NCBI RefSeq assembly: GCF_001426265.1
Contig: NZ_LMDG01000001.1
Location: forward strand, 440,450 to 504,449
Origin: Rhizobium sp. Root1220
GTDB taxonomy: Bacteria; Pseudomonadota; Alphaproteobacteria; Rhizobiales; Rhizobiaceae
Reading direction: 5' to 3'
Length of the DNA stretch: 64,000 nt
Of this stretch, positions 36,167-46,170 are shown piece by piece. Under the pieces are notes generated by a model. The model saw only the letters and a program-made list of their open reading frames with translations. It was not told the origin of the DNA and ran no database searches. A program made the position numbers and the translations under genes. How positions within the stretch are numbered: position 1 is the first letter of the stretch; each line of letters begins with the position of its first letter.

Positions 36167-36916
36167 CTACGAAGATGACTGGCCGTAGATCGTCTGTTTT
36201 TCCTGGCGCGGCACAGCTTCGATCATCCGGACCCAGTTTCGGGCGATGGCAAGGCCACTCGCATCCGCCTTAGCGGCATGCGCTGCCGCAAGCGCCGGAT
36301 AACGGTCGAGCCACCCCGGCTCCATGCGTTCGATGGTCGCCTGAAACTCCACTTTCCAGCTATCGACGACCGCGGAACTGGCCTCGAAGTGGAACTGCAG
36401 GCCGTACGCCGCCCGCCCCACGCGAAAGGCCTGGTTCTCTGCAATCGAGCTTGTGGCAAGCCTGCTGGCACCCGCCGGCAGCGTGAATGTGTCGCTGTGC
36501 CACTGAAACGTCGTGAACACCGGGCCAAGTCCGGCCACAAGCGGATCGGTCTTTCCTTCCTCTGTCACTTCGACCGGCTTCCATCCGAATTCCAGGCCCG
36601 CATCCAGAAGGTTCTGCGCATCATACCCGCGTGCCAGGATTTGCGCGCCGAGACAGATGCCGAGGACGGCCTTGCCTGATTCCGAAAAGCGGTGCATCAG
36701 CCGCACAAGTGCCGGCAAATACGGATAGTTCTCGTCGTCGAGGGCATTCTGCTCGCCGCCAAGGACAACCAGTGCGTCATGGTCGAATACGCCGTGCGGC
36801 AGGCCTCCGTCGACCCACGGCCGAAAATGTTCGATTTCGGCATTCGCTTCTGCAAGTGCGATCCCGAGCGACCCTAGCGGGGTGCTTTTCATGTTTTCGA
36901 CAACGGCAACCCGCAT
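36167..36916 (-). CDS. class I glutamine amidotransferase-like protein
   Basis: A 249-residue stand-alone GATase1 domain. The nucleophile elbow is VLGICLGAQILARGY near 83-97 (Cys in GICLG), and QFHFEASSAVVDSW near 172-185 carries the catalytic His and Glu. The layout is like GMP-synthase amidotransferase domains and the stand-alone GATase family that hydrolyses gamma-glutamyl amines. AGGAGTCGTTC precedes the ATG at 36916; the frame continues upstream to 36994. No synthase partner lies next to it. Its role may be gamma-glutamyl-amine or glutamine hydrolysis; uncertain. Confidence 0.83.
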   Translation of the reverse strand: MRVAVVENMKSTPLGSLGIALAEANAEIEHFRPWVDGGLPHGVFDHDALVVLGGEQNALDDENYPYLPALVRLMHRFSESGKAVLGICLGAQILARGYDAQNLLDAGLEFGWKPVEVTEEGKTDPLVAGLGPVFTTFQWHSDTFTLPAGASRLATSSIAENQAFRVGRAAYGLQFHFEASSAVVDSWKVEFQATIERMEPGWLDRYPALAAAHAAKADASGLAIARNWVRMIEAVPRQEKQTIYGQSSS

Positions 36917-37032
36917 GAACGACTCCTGTTTGACCTGCTGTGAAAGCAAGAACACCATGCCCTTCGCCATTGCAATAAGCATTGCATCGTGCATTGGGAC
37001 TTCCTAAATCCTGACGTCGAAAGGAATCCGAC

Positions 37033-37329
37033 ATGAGTGACCGGAAGGCCCGCGTAACAATTCTCTATTGTACCCAGTGCAACTGGCTGCTGCGCGCCAG
37101 CTGGATGGGGCAGGAACTGCTTCAGACCTTTGGCGACAGCCTGGGAGAAGTCGCGCTCATTCCCGGGACCGCCGGCAACTTCGAGATCCGCGTCGATGAT
37201 GAACTGATCTGGGAGCGCAAGCGTGACGGCGGCTTTCCTGGTCCCAAGGAACTGAAGCAGCGGGTGCGCGACATTATCGAGCCCAACCGTGATCTGGGAC
37301 ATGCAGACCGCGCCTCGCTGGAGAGCTGA
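37033..37329 (+). CDS. SelT/SelW/SelH (Rdx) family thioredoxin-like protein
   Basis: A 98-residue protein. The redox motif CTQC is at about 13-16 (ILYCTQCNWLLRASWMGQEL), with the family pattern GTAGNFEIRVDDELIWERKRDGGFPGPKELKQRVRD. Here Cys replaces selenocysteine, and there is no UGA in frame. Probably a small thiol-disulfide protein of the cytoplasm. AAGGAATCC precedes the ATG. Confidence 0.88.
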   Translation: MSDRKARVTILYCTQCNWLLRASWMGQELLQTFGDSLGEVALIPGTAGNFEIRVDDELIWERKRDGGFPGPKELKQRVRDIIEPNRDLGHADRASLES

Positions 37330-37331
37330 CC

Positions 37332-37766
37332 CTAGTCGTAGGGCGAATTGCAGGTTTTGTAGATTCCCTCGAAAGTTACGAAACGGTCGGTCTTCGGATT
37401 GTAGGACCGGTATTGATTGCGGCACCAGTCGACGTGGAAACGCTGGTTCGTCGCCTTTGGCCGAATGTTCTGAACCGGCGGCGGATCGTAGTACAGTGGC
37501 GCCTGCCCCTGGGTACTCGGCCGGTAATACGTCGGTCCCGTTGCTGTCGGCGGGCGATAGTTTGGTTGCACGTAGGCTGGCCGGAACGATTGCGTCGGGC
37601 CAAAGGTGAAGCAGCCGCGATAGTCGCACATCGTCGATTGGACCTTGACGAGGTTAGGGTCGCTTGCCGTTTGCCGCACGGGCGCGAGCGGCATTGCCGA
37701 AAGGTGGCCCACAGGTACAAGCGACAAAAACACCATCAGGGAGAGGTTCTGAAAAACGGACATCAT
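37332..37766 (-). CDS. BA14K family secreted protein
   Basis: A 144-residue protein. The N-terminal signal peptide (SLMVFLSLVPVGHLSAMP) is cleaved near residue 25. A Tyr/Pro-rich middle (PTYYRPSTQGQAPLYYDPPP) leads to the C-terminal BA14K motif HVDWCRNQYRSYNPKTDRFVTFEGIYKTCNSPY, rich in aromatic residues with two Cys. BA14K was first described in Brucella as an immunoreactive lectin-like protein. Two start codons in a row (37766 and 37763) are possible. It is convergent with the SelW-like gene, 2 bases apart. Confidence 0.85.
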   Translation of the reverse strand: MMSVFQNLSLMVFLSLVPVGHLSAMPLAPVRQTASDPNLVKVQSTMCDYRGCFTFGPTQSFRPAYVQPNYRPPTATGPTYYRPSTQGQAPLYYDPPPVQNIRPKATNQRFHVDWCRNQYRSYNPKTDRFVTFEGIYKTCNSPYD

Positions 37767-37946
37767 GGCAATCCTTCTGCACGCTCAAACATATAGTGCA
37801 GTGCTCGTCGATCGGCACCATGCACTCACGCAATCGTGCCGGGAGCGCCCACCCTGCATTCTCCCACGACTTTTTTGCCGACTGTCGGGAAAACTTCAAA
37901 AACCCTGTTGACAGCAAGAGGCCACCCCCGTACATGGCTCTCCGTC

Positions 37947-38033
37947 GCCCAGATGGCGGAATTGGTAGACGCGCCAGCTTCAGGTGCTGGTACCCGAAAG
38001 GGTGTGGAGGTTCGAGTCCTCTTCTGGGCACCA
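37947..38033 (+). tRNA. tRNA-Leu (anticodon CAG)
   Basis: An 87-base class II tRNA starting GCCCAGATGGCGGAATTGG and ending in encoded CCA. The anticodon stem CCAGC/GCTGG encloses TTCAGGT with CAG at positions 34-36, followed by a long variable arm and the T arm GGAGGTTCGAGTCCTC. Confidence 0.97.
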
Positions 38034-38042
38034 TTCCATTGC

Positions 38043-38068
38043 AAATCATTGAATTAACTCAATGATTT
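38043..38068 (+). terminator. AT-rich perfect hairpin after tRNA-Leu
   Basis: AAATCATTGA and TCAATGATTT form a perfect 10-bp stem with a six-base loop, 9 bases after the tRNA, followed by TATTGCTTTC. It likely ends tRNA-Leu transcription, though the T run is broken. Confidence 0.6.
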
Positions 38069-38152
38069 TATTGCTTTCAAATGATGTCTCAGCTGTAGCA
38101 GTGTGTGTTATAGTGGACGCATTGAAAGCATTAGAACGCTGCCCAGCGGCTT

Positions 38153-38668
38153 ATGGTGCGCAACGGCACCTCCTATTGCCGAATGTGGATACCGTGTGAC
38201 CTTGCGCCAACCTTTGGTCGGCAGTTGGTTGTCATCTCCTTGCGGACAAAAGATCTCACGACAGCGAAATCAAGGCTGGCGCGAAAAGCCGTCGAGTTGG
38301 AAGATCCGTTCATTGCCGCAAGGGCGAGCTCCGAAGCAATCTGGGCGGCCTACACAGATCATTGGATGGGGCCAAGCGACGCTATCAGGACCTCGCCGCT
38401 TGAAAGGCGCCGTGAATTGACGATCGCGGTCGTTCTCGCCCAACGCCAACGCCTTGATGAATTGCGTGACGCCGACCAGATCGGCCCAACGCAGTATCTT
38501 GAACTGCAGGAAGACCTGGATTGGAAGCAACTCACTGTTGCCTCCGAAAGACCGGCGCGTCACCGCGAGTTGGATCAGATAGGCATGAACGGCGAGAGAA
38601 AGCGGCGTGGAGGCCGCCTATTCTGCTCCTTTGGTTCAATGGGTGGGCGCAGGTCGCGTGCCGCCTGA
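38153..38668 (+). pseudogene. truncated tyrosine-type integrase, N-terminal part only
   Basis: A 171-residue frame. The N-terminal 60 residues match the integrase-type start: MWIPCDLAPTFGRQLVVISL, then RTKDLTTAKSRLARKAVELED, as in DUF6538-containing phage-like integrases. The core-binding and catalytic domains (R-H-R-Y) are absent; after about residue 150 the frame runs into unrelated, Gly/Arg-rich sequence. It is placed 120 bases after the 3' end of tRNA-Leu, the standard position for an integrase of a tRNA-inserted element. It reads as a remnant of a lost element. Confidence 0.6.
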
Positions 38669-38719
38669 ATCCGAACCTTATGCCGTTGCGTTGGTTTAAT
38701 TTTCGACCTATGTCACTCT

Positions 38720-39455
<736 letters not shown>

Positions 39456-39666
39456 TGTTCGGGTGCGTCGATGCAATCACATCGGCGCATTCACAACCAC
39501 TGGAAAGTATCATCATAATTGTGATGTTGTGATTTTTTCTTGTTCCATTTGCTCTCCCGTGCGATCTTGCCTTTGGAAATTAAGGGCTCGACGTGCGGTG
39601 CCCGCCGGGTTCTACTGGCGCCAGCACGCAGGCATTTCGTTCGACATCAAACGGGGGAGATCTTAG

Positions 39667-40731
39667 ATGGCACGCATTACACTGAGGCAGTTGCTCGACC
39701 ACGCCGCCGAAGAGGGCTACGGCGTTCCCGCCTTCAATATCAACAACATGGAACAAGCGCTTGCGATCATGGAGGCCGCCGACGCGACACATGCGCCAGT
39801 TATCATGCAGGCGTCGCGGGGCGCCCGCGCGTATGCCAACGACATCATGCTGAAGCACATGATGGACGCCGTCGTCGAAATCTACCCGCATATTCCGGTC
39901 TGCGTGCATCTCGACCATGGAAATGATCCGTCGAGTTGCATGACGGCAATCCAGGCGGGCTTCACGTCAGTCATGATGGACGGGTCACTGAAGGCCGATG
40001 CAAAGACGCCGGCCGACTGGGGCTACAATGTCGGGGTCACCAAGATGGTGACCGACATGGCGCATCTGGGCGGCATCTCCGTCGAGGGCGAACTCGGCGT
40101 TCTCGGCTCGCTGGAGACCGGCATGGGCGAGGCCGAAGATGGCCACGGAGCCGAGGGAAAGCTGTCGCACGACCAGCTACTAACCGACCCGGATGAAGCG
40201 GTGAAATTCGTGCGCGAAACCAAGGTCGATGCACTCGCGATCGCCATGGGGACATCACATGGCGCCTTCAAATTCACGCGGCGGCCGGATGGTTCGGTAC
40301 TGGCTATGAACATTATCGAGGAAATCCACCGTAAGCTGCCGAACACCCACCTCGTCATGCACGGCTCATCGTCGGTTCCGATCGAGCTCCAGGAAATCAT
40401 CAACAAGTATGGCGGTGAGATGAAGCCGACATGGGGCGTGCCGATCGAGGAAATCCAGCGCGGTATCAAGAACGGCGTGCGCAAGGTCAACATCGACACC
40501 GACGGGCGCATGGCGATGACCGGCCAGATCCGCCGCGTGTTGCAGGAAGATCCGAGCGAGTTCGACCCGCGCAAGTATCTGAAGCCGGCGATGGCGGCAC
40601 TGACGAAGCTTTGCAAGGAGCGCTTCGAGCTCTTTGGCACGGCAGGAATGGCCGGCAAGATCGTTCCGCTCAGTGTCGCCGAAATGGCCAAGCGTTACAA
40701 ATCGGGCTCACTCGATCCAGTGTTCTCCTAA
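39667..40731 (+). CDS. fba: class II fructose-bisphosphate aldolase (CbbA type)
   Basis: Zn-dependent aldolase of 354 residues, typical of the CbbA/Fba2 type. The metal-binding [21 protein letters not shown] is near 78-98 and the Glu of [11 protein letters not shown] near 138-148. [13 protein letters not shown] near 196-208 and [10 protein letters not shown] near 231-240 hold the two further Zn ligands, and [16 protein letters not shown] holds the phosphate loop. GGGGGAG precedes the ATG. It sits at the edge of the ery region, convergent with the GlpD-like gene. It could cleave a polyol-derived ketose phosphate or join erythrose 4-phosphate with DHAP to sedoheptulose bisphosphate; neither can be read from sequence. 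Confidence 0.93.
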   Translation: MARITLRQLLDHAAEEGYGVPAFNINNMEQALAIMEAADATHAPVIMQASRGARAYANDIMLKHMMDAVVEIYPHIPVCVHLDHGNDPSSCMTAIQAGFTSVMMDGSLKADAKTPADWGYNVGVTKMVTDMAHLGGISVEGELGVLGSLETGMGEAEDGHGAEGKLSHDQLLTDPDEAVKFVRETKVDALAIAMGTSHGAFKFTRRPDGSVLAMNIIEEIHRKLPNTHLVMHGSSSVPIELQEIINKYGGEMKPTWGVPIEEIQRGIKNGVRKVNIDTDGRMAMTGQIRRVLQEDPSEFDPRKYLKPAMAALTKLCKERFELFGTAGMAGKIVPLSVAEMAKRYKSGSLDPVFS

Positions 40732-40737
40732 CTCGGC

Positions 40738-42477
40738 TCAGCCCGATACCGGGCCTGGCGCCTTTGCCGCCCCGGTGAGCTTGCCGTTCAGAAACTGGCC
40801 GTGGAGCCTGCTGAGCTGGCTGACAACATCCTCAATCTCGGCTGCGACGCGCTCGGCGCTCCAGCCGAGCCCGGAAGCGGCAATTCCGGCGATCTCGTGC
40901 AAGCCCTCCAGGGTCAACCTGCCTTCGATCGCCAGCGTTGTGCGGCGTAGTACGATATCCGACAGATGGACGACGAGTTCGTTGCGGACGATCCAGTCGA
41001 TTTCCCGACAACTGCAATCCGGCGCGCCCGTCAAGCGCTGCTCGTCGGAATAGCCTGAAGGTGACGTGAGCAGTGCTGAAGCCGTCGTCCCGTAGCGGCC
41101 CAGCAACTTATCAGCACGCTCGATGGTAACGCTGCGGTGGGCTGCGACATCCCTGATCCACGCGTCGCGCTGTCCCGCATCCGCCGGGAAGGTCTTGCCG
41201 CCGCCGATTGCGAGGTAGCGTGTCGATTGCTTGCGGTTGCGCTGAAGTCGAGCAAGAACCGTGTCGGCCACCTCTTCGGCAAACCCACGGAACGTGGTCC
41301 ATTTGCCGCCGATCAGAGATACGATCGGAAAGGGGCGTCCGTTCGCCGGTTCATTCACCGGCGCGGAGTGGTCGCGGCTGATCAGGCCCGGTGCGGTCGC
41401 ATCCGATGCTGGAAGAGGACGGATGCCGCTGTAGCTGTAGACGATCTGATCGCGATCGAAGCGTAGTGTCGGCAGCAGCGAACTGACGCTTTCGAGGAAG
41501 TAGTCTGTCTCCGGCTCCTCGCAGCGCACATTGTCGGGGTCATCGGCCGGAATGTCGGTCGAGCCAACCAGAGCCAGGCCGAGATAGCTGTAGACCAGGC
41601 AAATGCGCCCGTCGTCGGCCTCGAAATAGATCATGTGGCCGTTCAGGCTGCGCACGAGCTCGGGATGGTCGAGCAGGATGTGCGACCCCTTGGTACCGCC
41701 GATCATCTTTGACGGAGCGCCGAGTGCCGCGTTGACGTGGTCAATCCAGGGGCCGGCGGCGTTGACGACCAGCTTGGGCTTGACGAAGAACTCACCGCCA
41801 TCGGCTTTGCGGAACGTGAGACGTTCCCCGGAAACAGCAGCCAGTGTTGTAAAATTTGCGGCCAAGCTCTTCGGATTGGCATCGAGGCCATCTCTCACCA
41901 GCTCATAGACAAGCCGCTCCGGCCCGCTGATCTTGGCGTCGTAGTAAATACCGCCAGCGACAATGTCAGGAGTGACGTGCGGCATTTCCCTGCGTGCCTG
42001 CTTCTTCAGGATGAAGCGATGCTTCGGCATCACCTGGTCGCGCGAACCGAAGAAATCATAGAGCCGCAGCCCGATCTTGATCAGAACCGCACCACGGCTG
42101 CGCGGCGCCGTCTTGGAGCCGAAGAGCGTCCGGATCGCCGCCCAGATGCCCCGCGTCCAGGAGAAGACCGGGATGAAGGTCGGAAGCGGCTCGACGCAAT
42201 GTGGCGCGTTCTTGAGCAGGAGGTTGCGCTCCAGCGTCGATTGCGCGACAAGCCCGAACTCACCTGTCTCCAGGTATTTGAGGCCGCCGTGTATGAGACG
42301 CGACGGCGCGGCACTCGTGCCGGAGCCAAAGTCAGCCTTGTCGACTATCACGCAATTGACGCCCTGGATCGAAAGATCGCGGAATAGTCCGGCGCCATTG
42401 ATACCGGCCCCGATGATCAGAACGTCGATATCGCCTTCGCCAAGATCGGAGAAGCGGTGCTGCAGGTCGGGAGTCAT
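40738..42477 (-). CDS. FAD-dependent glycerol-3-phosphate dehydrogenase family (GlpD-like)
   Basis: A 579-residue flavoprotein that oxidises a polyol phosphate to a ketose phosphate and feeds electrons to quinone. FAD motif VLIIGAGINGAGLFRDLSIQG is near 19-39, followed by GSGTSAAPSRLIHGGLKYLE. Further conserved parts are VVNAAGPWIDHV, KGSHILLDHPE and LIGGKWTTFR. It resembles EryB but is a separate, longer paralogue. It is the last gene of the DeoR-FGGY kinase-GlpD set on the minus strand. Glycerol 3-phosphate or a tetritol/pentitol phosphate is the likely substrate; the pairing with the kinase at 42523 suggests a polyol other than erythritol. Confidence 0.9.
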   Translation of the reverse strand: MTPDLQHRFSDLGEGDIDVLIIGAGINGAGLFRDLSIQGVNCVIVDKADFGSGTSAAPSRLIHGGLKYLETGEFGLVAQSTLERNLLLKNAPHCVEPLPTFIPVFSWTRGIWAAIRTLFGSKTAPRSRGAVLIKIGLRLYDFFGSRDQVMPKHRFILKKQARREMPHVTPDIVAGGIYYDAKISGPERLVYELVRDGLDANPKSLAANFTTLAAVSGERLTFRKADGGEFFVKPKLVVNAAGPWIDHVNAALGAPSKMIGGTKGSHILLDHPELVRSLNGHMIYFEADDGRICLVYSYLGLALVGSTDIPADDPDNVRCEEPETDYFLESVSSLLPTLRFDRDQIVYSYSGIRPLPASDATAPGLISRDHSAPVNEPANGRPFPIVSLIGGKWTTFRGFAEEVADTVLARLQRNRKQSTRYLAIGGGKTFPADAGQRDAWIRDVAAHRSVTIERADKLLGRYGTTASALLTSPSGYSDEQRLTGAPDCSCREIDWIVRNELVVHLSDIVLRRTTLAIEGRLTLEGLHEIAGIAASGLGWSAERVAAEIEDVVSQLSRLHGQFLNGKLTGAAKAPGPVSG

Positions 42478-42522
42478 GATTTCATCGTCCTAAATTGCCT
42501 GCCGCAGCAGGCACATGTCACT

Positions 42523-44061
42523 TCAGTTCACGGTCTGGTCGGGTGCTGCCAGCGCCGCGATTCTCGGCCACAGCGGCGTCATCGCATCGGCAATCTCCCG
42601 GAACACCCGGTAGCGCTTTTCATAGGCCGCGCTGCGGGCCGTGTCCGGCTGACAGGTGCTCTCCATTCTTTTGGTATCGCGCGGATCGCTCTGCGGATCG
42701 GCATAGATTCCCGCGCCCGAGCCGGCACAAAGTGCCGCTCCCCAGGCCGCCGCTTCGTCGGTCTCGGTCACCGTGACCGGCATGTCGAGGATGTCGGCAA
42801 ACATCTGCACGACAGTGGGGTTGCGCGAGATGCCGCCTGCGAGCCGCGCCCGGTCGAATGAAAAGCCGTCGCGGAGGGCATCGACATGGATGCGGTGATT
42901 GAACGCAATGCCTTCGAGCACCGCGCGCAGCATGTCACCGCGATCGTGCCAGCCGCCAAGACCGAAGAACCCGGCGCTCGCCGCCGCGCCGTAGGGCGAT
43001 CCGAACAGATAGGGATGGAAGAGCGCGGTCGACGGGCGCTCGAAAGCGGCATCAATCTCCGGCGCCAGCAGCGTATGGATCGATGCTCCCTGCGCTTCGC
43101 CACCGTGACGTTCGGCAGCACAGAGTGTATCGAGAAACCAGTCGTAATTCGCCGTCGAAGCCGGCGAAATCGACATGCTGTTCCAGATGCCGGGCGCGAT
43201 CCCGTTGCGACAGAACCAGCGCCTGTCAACGCGAGGCTCGGACGACAGCGTTTCGTTGATCGAATAGGTGCCGGCGATGATGGCAACGACGCCCTTGCCG
43301 TAGCCGCCTGCCCCGAGTGCCGAGGCAGTCACGTCATGAAGACCGGCCACGACAGGCGTTCCTTCGGCAAGTCCCGTCATGCCGGCGGCCTCCCGTGTCA
43401 CATGGCCGACGATCTGGTCGGAGCGCGAAACCGGCGGGAGCGCGTGCGCCAGATCCTGCAGCCCGAAGAGCCGCAGGGCATCCTGGCTGTATTCCTGCGT
43501 CTTCACATTGGTGAAGGAGGTGCTGGCCTCCGTGCGGTCCGTGCCGATGATGCCTGTCAGACAGAAGCTCAGCCAGTCCTTGCAGCCGATGAAATGGCCG
43601 ATGCGTTTGTAGCGTTCCGGCTCCATCTCGCGAATCCAGGCGAGCAGCGCTGATGGTGCAGAGACATGCGGAACTTGACCGGTGAGATCGATGGCGCGCG
43701 CTGCGACATCGCTGTCCGTCCACGCACTCACCGTCGCCCCGGCGCGACTGTCGAGCGAAAGGATGGCGCGGCCGAGCGGTTTTTGATCGCGGTCGAGCAA
43801 ATAGATACCGTCGCCATGCGCGGTCGCGGCGATGCCCTGGATGTCGCTTGCCGGGCGTTTACTGAGCGCAATTGCCTCGCGAATGGCATCTGCCGTCGCG
43901 CTCCACAGTTCTCCCATGTCGCGCTCGATGTGGCGCGCCTTTGGAATGAACTGCGTGACGCGGCGCCTTGCAACTGCGAGTGGTGTTCCGTCGATGTCGA
44001 AAATGACGGCCTTGGTGACCGTCAGGCCACTATCGATCCCGAGCAGACTCGGCATTACCAT
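42523..44061 (-). CDS. FGGY-family carbohydrate kinase
   Basis: A 512-residue sugar or polyol kinase with the actin-like ATPase fold. N-terminal phosphate-1 motif LLGIDSGLTVTKAVIFDIDG is near 6-25; GTDRTEASTSFTNVKTQEYS is near 172-191; VVAGLHDVTASALGAGGYGKG near 234-254 holds the catalytic Asp; and the C-terminal adenosine motif is ARLAGGISRNPTVVQMFAD. It is distinct from EryA in this window. It lies between DeoR and the GlpD-like gene and supplies the phosphorylated substrate for the latter. The substrate is not determined by sequence. Confidence 0.9.
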   Translation of the reverse strand: MVMPSLLGIDSGLTVTKAVIFDIDGTPLAVARRRVTQFIPKARHIERDMGELWSATADAIREAIALSKRPASDIQGIAATAHGDGIYLLDRDQKPLGRAILSLDSRAGATVSAWTDSDVAARAIDLTGQVPHVSAPSALLAWIREMEPERYKRIGHFIGCKDWLSFCLTGIIGTDRTEASTSFTNVKTQEYSQDALRLFGLQDLAHALPPVSRSDQIVGHVTREAAGMTGLAEGTPVVAGLHDVTASALGAGGYGKGVVAIIAGTYSINETLSSEPRVDRRWFCRNGIAPGIWNSMSISPASTANYDWFLDTLCAAERHGGEAQGASIHTLLAPEIDAAFERPSTALFHPYLFGSPYGAAASAGFFGLGGWHDRGDMLRAVLEGIAFNHRIHVDALRDGFSFDRARLAGGISRNPTVVQMFADILDMPVTVTETDEAAAWGAALCAGSGAGIYADPQSDPRDTKRMESTCQPDTARSAAYEKRYRVFREIADAMTPLWPRIAALAAPDQTVN

Positions 44062-44089
44062 TCCTCACTGTCAGCAACGGGTGGTCCGG

Positions 44090-44932
44090 CTACGAGCGCC
44101 CTCCGGCGCTCTTGGCGACCACCACGTTGATATCCTTGGACCGCATGCGGTCGATGTGCACCGCGTCGGTCTTGTCGTCGACGATGACGACATCGAACTC
44201 GTCCAGTGCTGCGAAACTATGGAGCGCCCGCCGCTCGAACTTGGTGTGATCGGCGAGCAGAATGCGTTTGACGGAACACTCGAACATGGCGCGCTTGGCA
44301 TCCACCGTTTCGGGAGACTGGTGCAGCACCGTCCCGTCGCAGATCGCCGACATGGAGATGAAGGCGATGTCGGCCCTCAGTCCCCTGATTTCGCTAATCG
44401 TCATCGGCCCCATGAATGCGTTGCACCAGTTGTAATACTGCCCGCCGAGTGCCAGCAGCGTCACGTCATGCATGCCCGTGAGCGCGTTCATCAGCGTCAG
44501 CGAATTGGTGATTGCCGTTACCGGCACTTTCGACGGCAGGTGAGCGGCCATCTGAAGAACCGTGGTCGAGTCGTCGAAGAAGATTGCCTGTCCGGGCTCG
44601 ACGAATTGCATCGCCGCCCCTGCAATCAACTTCTTCTCCGCCGCCTGGCGGTTCGAGCGGTAGACGTCGCTGGATTCGATCAGGTTCGTTGCGGCGGCAG
44701 TGACGATGCCGCGCGTCTTACGGAAAAGCCCACGGCTGACGAGTTCGTCGACGTCTCGATGGGCCGTCATCAGGCTGATCCCGAAACGATCCGTCAGGTC
44801 TTCGATCCGCATTGAGCCTTCACTCATTACTGCCTCTGCAATCATACGGCGTCGCGCGATCTGGCGCGTCTGCCGGCTGTCACTCGTAAGCTCTTCCAAC
44901 AGATCTTCGCCCTGGCTCGTCTTCTGTGTCAC
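44090..44932 (-). CDS. DeoR family transcriptional regulator
   Basis: A 280-residue repressor. The N-terminal HTH is RRMIAEAVMSEGSMRIEDLTDRFGISLMTAHRDVDELVSRG near 28-68, followed by a DeoR-C sensor domain (NSLTLMNALTGMHDVTLLALGG, DADIAFISMSA-type motif RADIAFISMSAICDG, then LLADHTKFERRAL). Start is GTG (44932) with AAGGGTGA before it. The effector is probably a phosphorylated sugar. It heads the operon with the FGGY kinase and GlpD-like dehydrogenase. It is a paralogue of the DeoR at 55395. Confidence 0.92.
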   Translation of the reverse strand: MTQKTSQGEDLLEELTSDSRQTRQIARRRMIAEAVMSEGSMRIEDLTDRFGISLMTAHRDVDELVSRGLFRKTRGIVTAAATNLIESSDVYRSNRQAAEKKLIAGAAMQFVEPGQAIFFDDSTTVLQMAAHLPSKVPVTAITNSLTLMNALTGMHDVTLLALGGQYYNWCNAFMGPMTISEIRGLRADIAFISMSAICDGTVLHQSPETVDAKRAMFECSVKRILLADHTKFERRALHSFAALDEFDVVIVDDKTDAVHIDRMRSKDINVVVAKSAGGRS

Positions 44933-45112
44933 GGGTCACCCTTGTCGCTGAATTCTGAATCCCAGCTTCGTACAGCGATTGCCGCGCCAAGGCAAAAAGG
45001 TGAAACGGAACGGGCGGTTGCGGCCGTAAGCTTCGTTTCCAGCATGCAAAAGCGAGCGGCCGGAGCCGCGCGCCTGAGAGGGGGCGCGCCCTTTGGAGCG
45101 CCCCTTCGATGG

Positions 45113-46060
45113 TTACTGCGACAGAACGAACGGACCGGTGTACTTGTCGACATTGTCTTTGGTGATCAGCAAGCAATCAAAGAGCTGCTTTTCGCTCTTG
45201 GCACCCGTGCTGCCGGTCTTGATCACATTGTCGGCCTGCTTCACCGCTTCTTCCGAAAACACGGCAACCGGCTGCAGCACGGTGTACTGAAGCTCACCGG
45301 CCGTGATGGCCGCAACGGCATCAGGAGAGCCGTCGAAACCGCCGACCTTGATGTTGGCGAGCTTGCCCGCCTCCTTCAGAGCGGCGATGGCACCGAGCGC
45401 CATTTCATCGTTACCGGAGATAACGCCGATGATGTCGGGGTTTGCCTGCAGCATGGACTGCATCTTGTTGTGGCCCTGGGTACGGTCCCAGTTAGCGACT
45501 TCCTGCGCAACCTTCTTCAGATCCGGATACTGTGAAAGCACGGTCTCGTAGCCATTGGAACGCGTAGCCGCGTTGTTGTCAGACGGAGCACCGAGCAGTT
45601 CGGCATAGTTGCCCTTGTCGCCCACCGCTTCGACCCACTGCTGAGCGCCAAGTGCCGCACCCTGTGCATTGTTCGAAACGAGCTGCGCCTTCGCCAGACC
45701 TTCCTGGTTGATTTCAGCGTTGACGAGGATCACCGGGATACCAGCGGCAACGGCCTTCTTGACTGCCCCGACCGAACCATCGGCGTTGGCTGGGTCGAGA
45801 ATAATGGCAACTGACTTGTTGGTGATTGCGGTATCAATCAGGTTGCTTTCCGTGTTCGTGTCGCCCTTGTGAGCGCTGACCGAGGCCGTGTAACCGAGCT
45901 TCTCGGCGGTTGCCTTGGCGACATTGCCTTCCGTCAGCCAATACGGATTGGACGGATCGTTGACGATGATCGTCATCAAACCTGCCGCCCAAGCCGAAGT
46001 TGCAAGCAATGGCGCCACGGTCGCGGCGGCTAGAAGAATGCGCATACCTCTTTTAAACAT
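45113..46060 (-). CDS. eryG: periplasmic sugar/polyol-binding protein, EryG
   Basis: A 315-residue ribose-type binding protein of the erythritol importer. Signal peptide (GMRILLAAATVAPLLATSAW, cut near AWA at about 23), then LMTIIVNDPSNPYWLTEGNVAKATAEKLG, typical of RbsB-like proteins. IILDPANADGSVGAVKKAVAAGIPVILVNAEI and VISGNDEMALGAIAAL follow. GGGAGAG precedes the ATG at 46060. It is the last of four genes DUF2291-eryE-eryF-eryG, and the order matches the EryEFG importer of R. leguminosarum. The ligand is probably erythritol or a related tetritol. Confidence 0.9.
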   Translation of the reverse strand: MFKRGMRILLAAATVAPLLATSAWAAGLMTIIVNDPSNPYWLTEGNVAKATAEKLGYTASVSAHKGDTNTESNLIDTAITNKSVAIILDPANADGSVGAVKKAVAAGIPVILVNAEINQEGLAKAQLVSNNAQGAALGAQQWVEAVGDKGNYAELLGAPSDNNAATRSNGYETVLSQYPDLKKVAQEVANWDRTQGHNKMQSMLQANPDIIGVISGNDEMALGAIAALKEAGKLANIKVGGFDGSPDAVAAITAGELQYTVLQPVAVFSEEAVKQADNVIKTGSTGAKSEKQLFDCLLITKDNVDKYTGPFVLSQ

Positions 46061-46170
46061 AGTCTCTCTCCCTTTGATGAGCTTGGTATACCGGAGACCC
46101 GGCCGTTCTTTCCGCAATCGGCGATGGGTTCAACCGAGGGCGCCGTTGCGGATAAGTTCACTTGCGGTCG

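Noticed and set aside
45081..45104. GC-rich hairpin after eryG as an intrinsic terminator
   Set aside because: Stem GGGGCGC/GCGCCCC is present but no T run follows on the transcribed strand.
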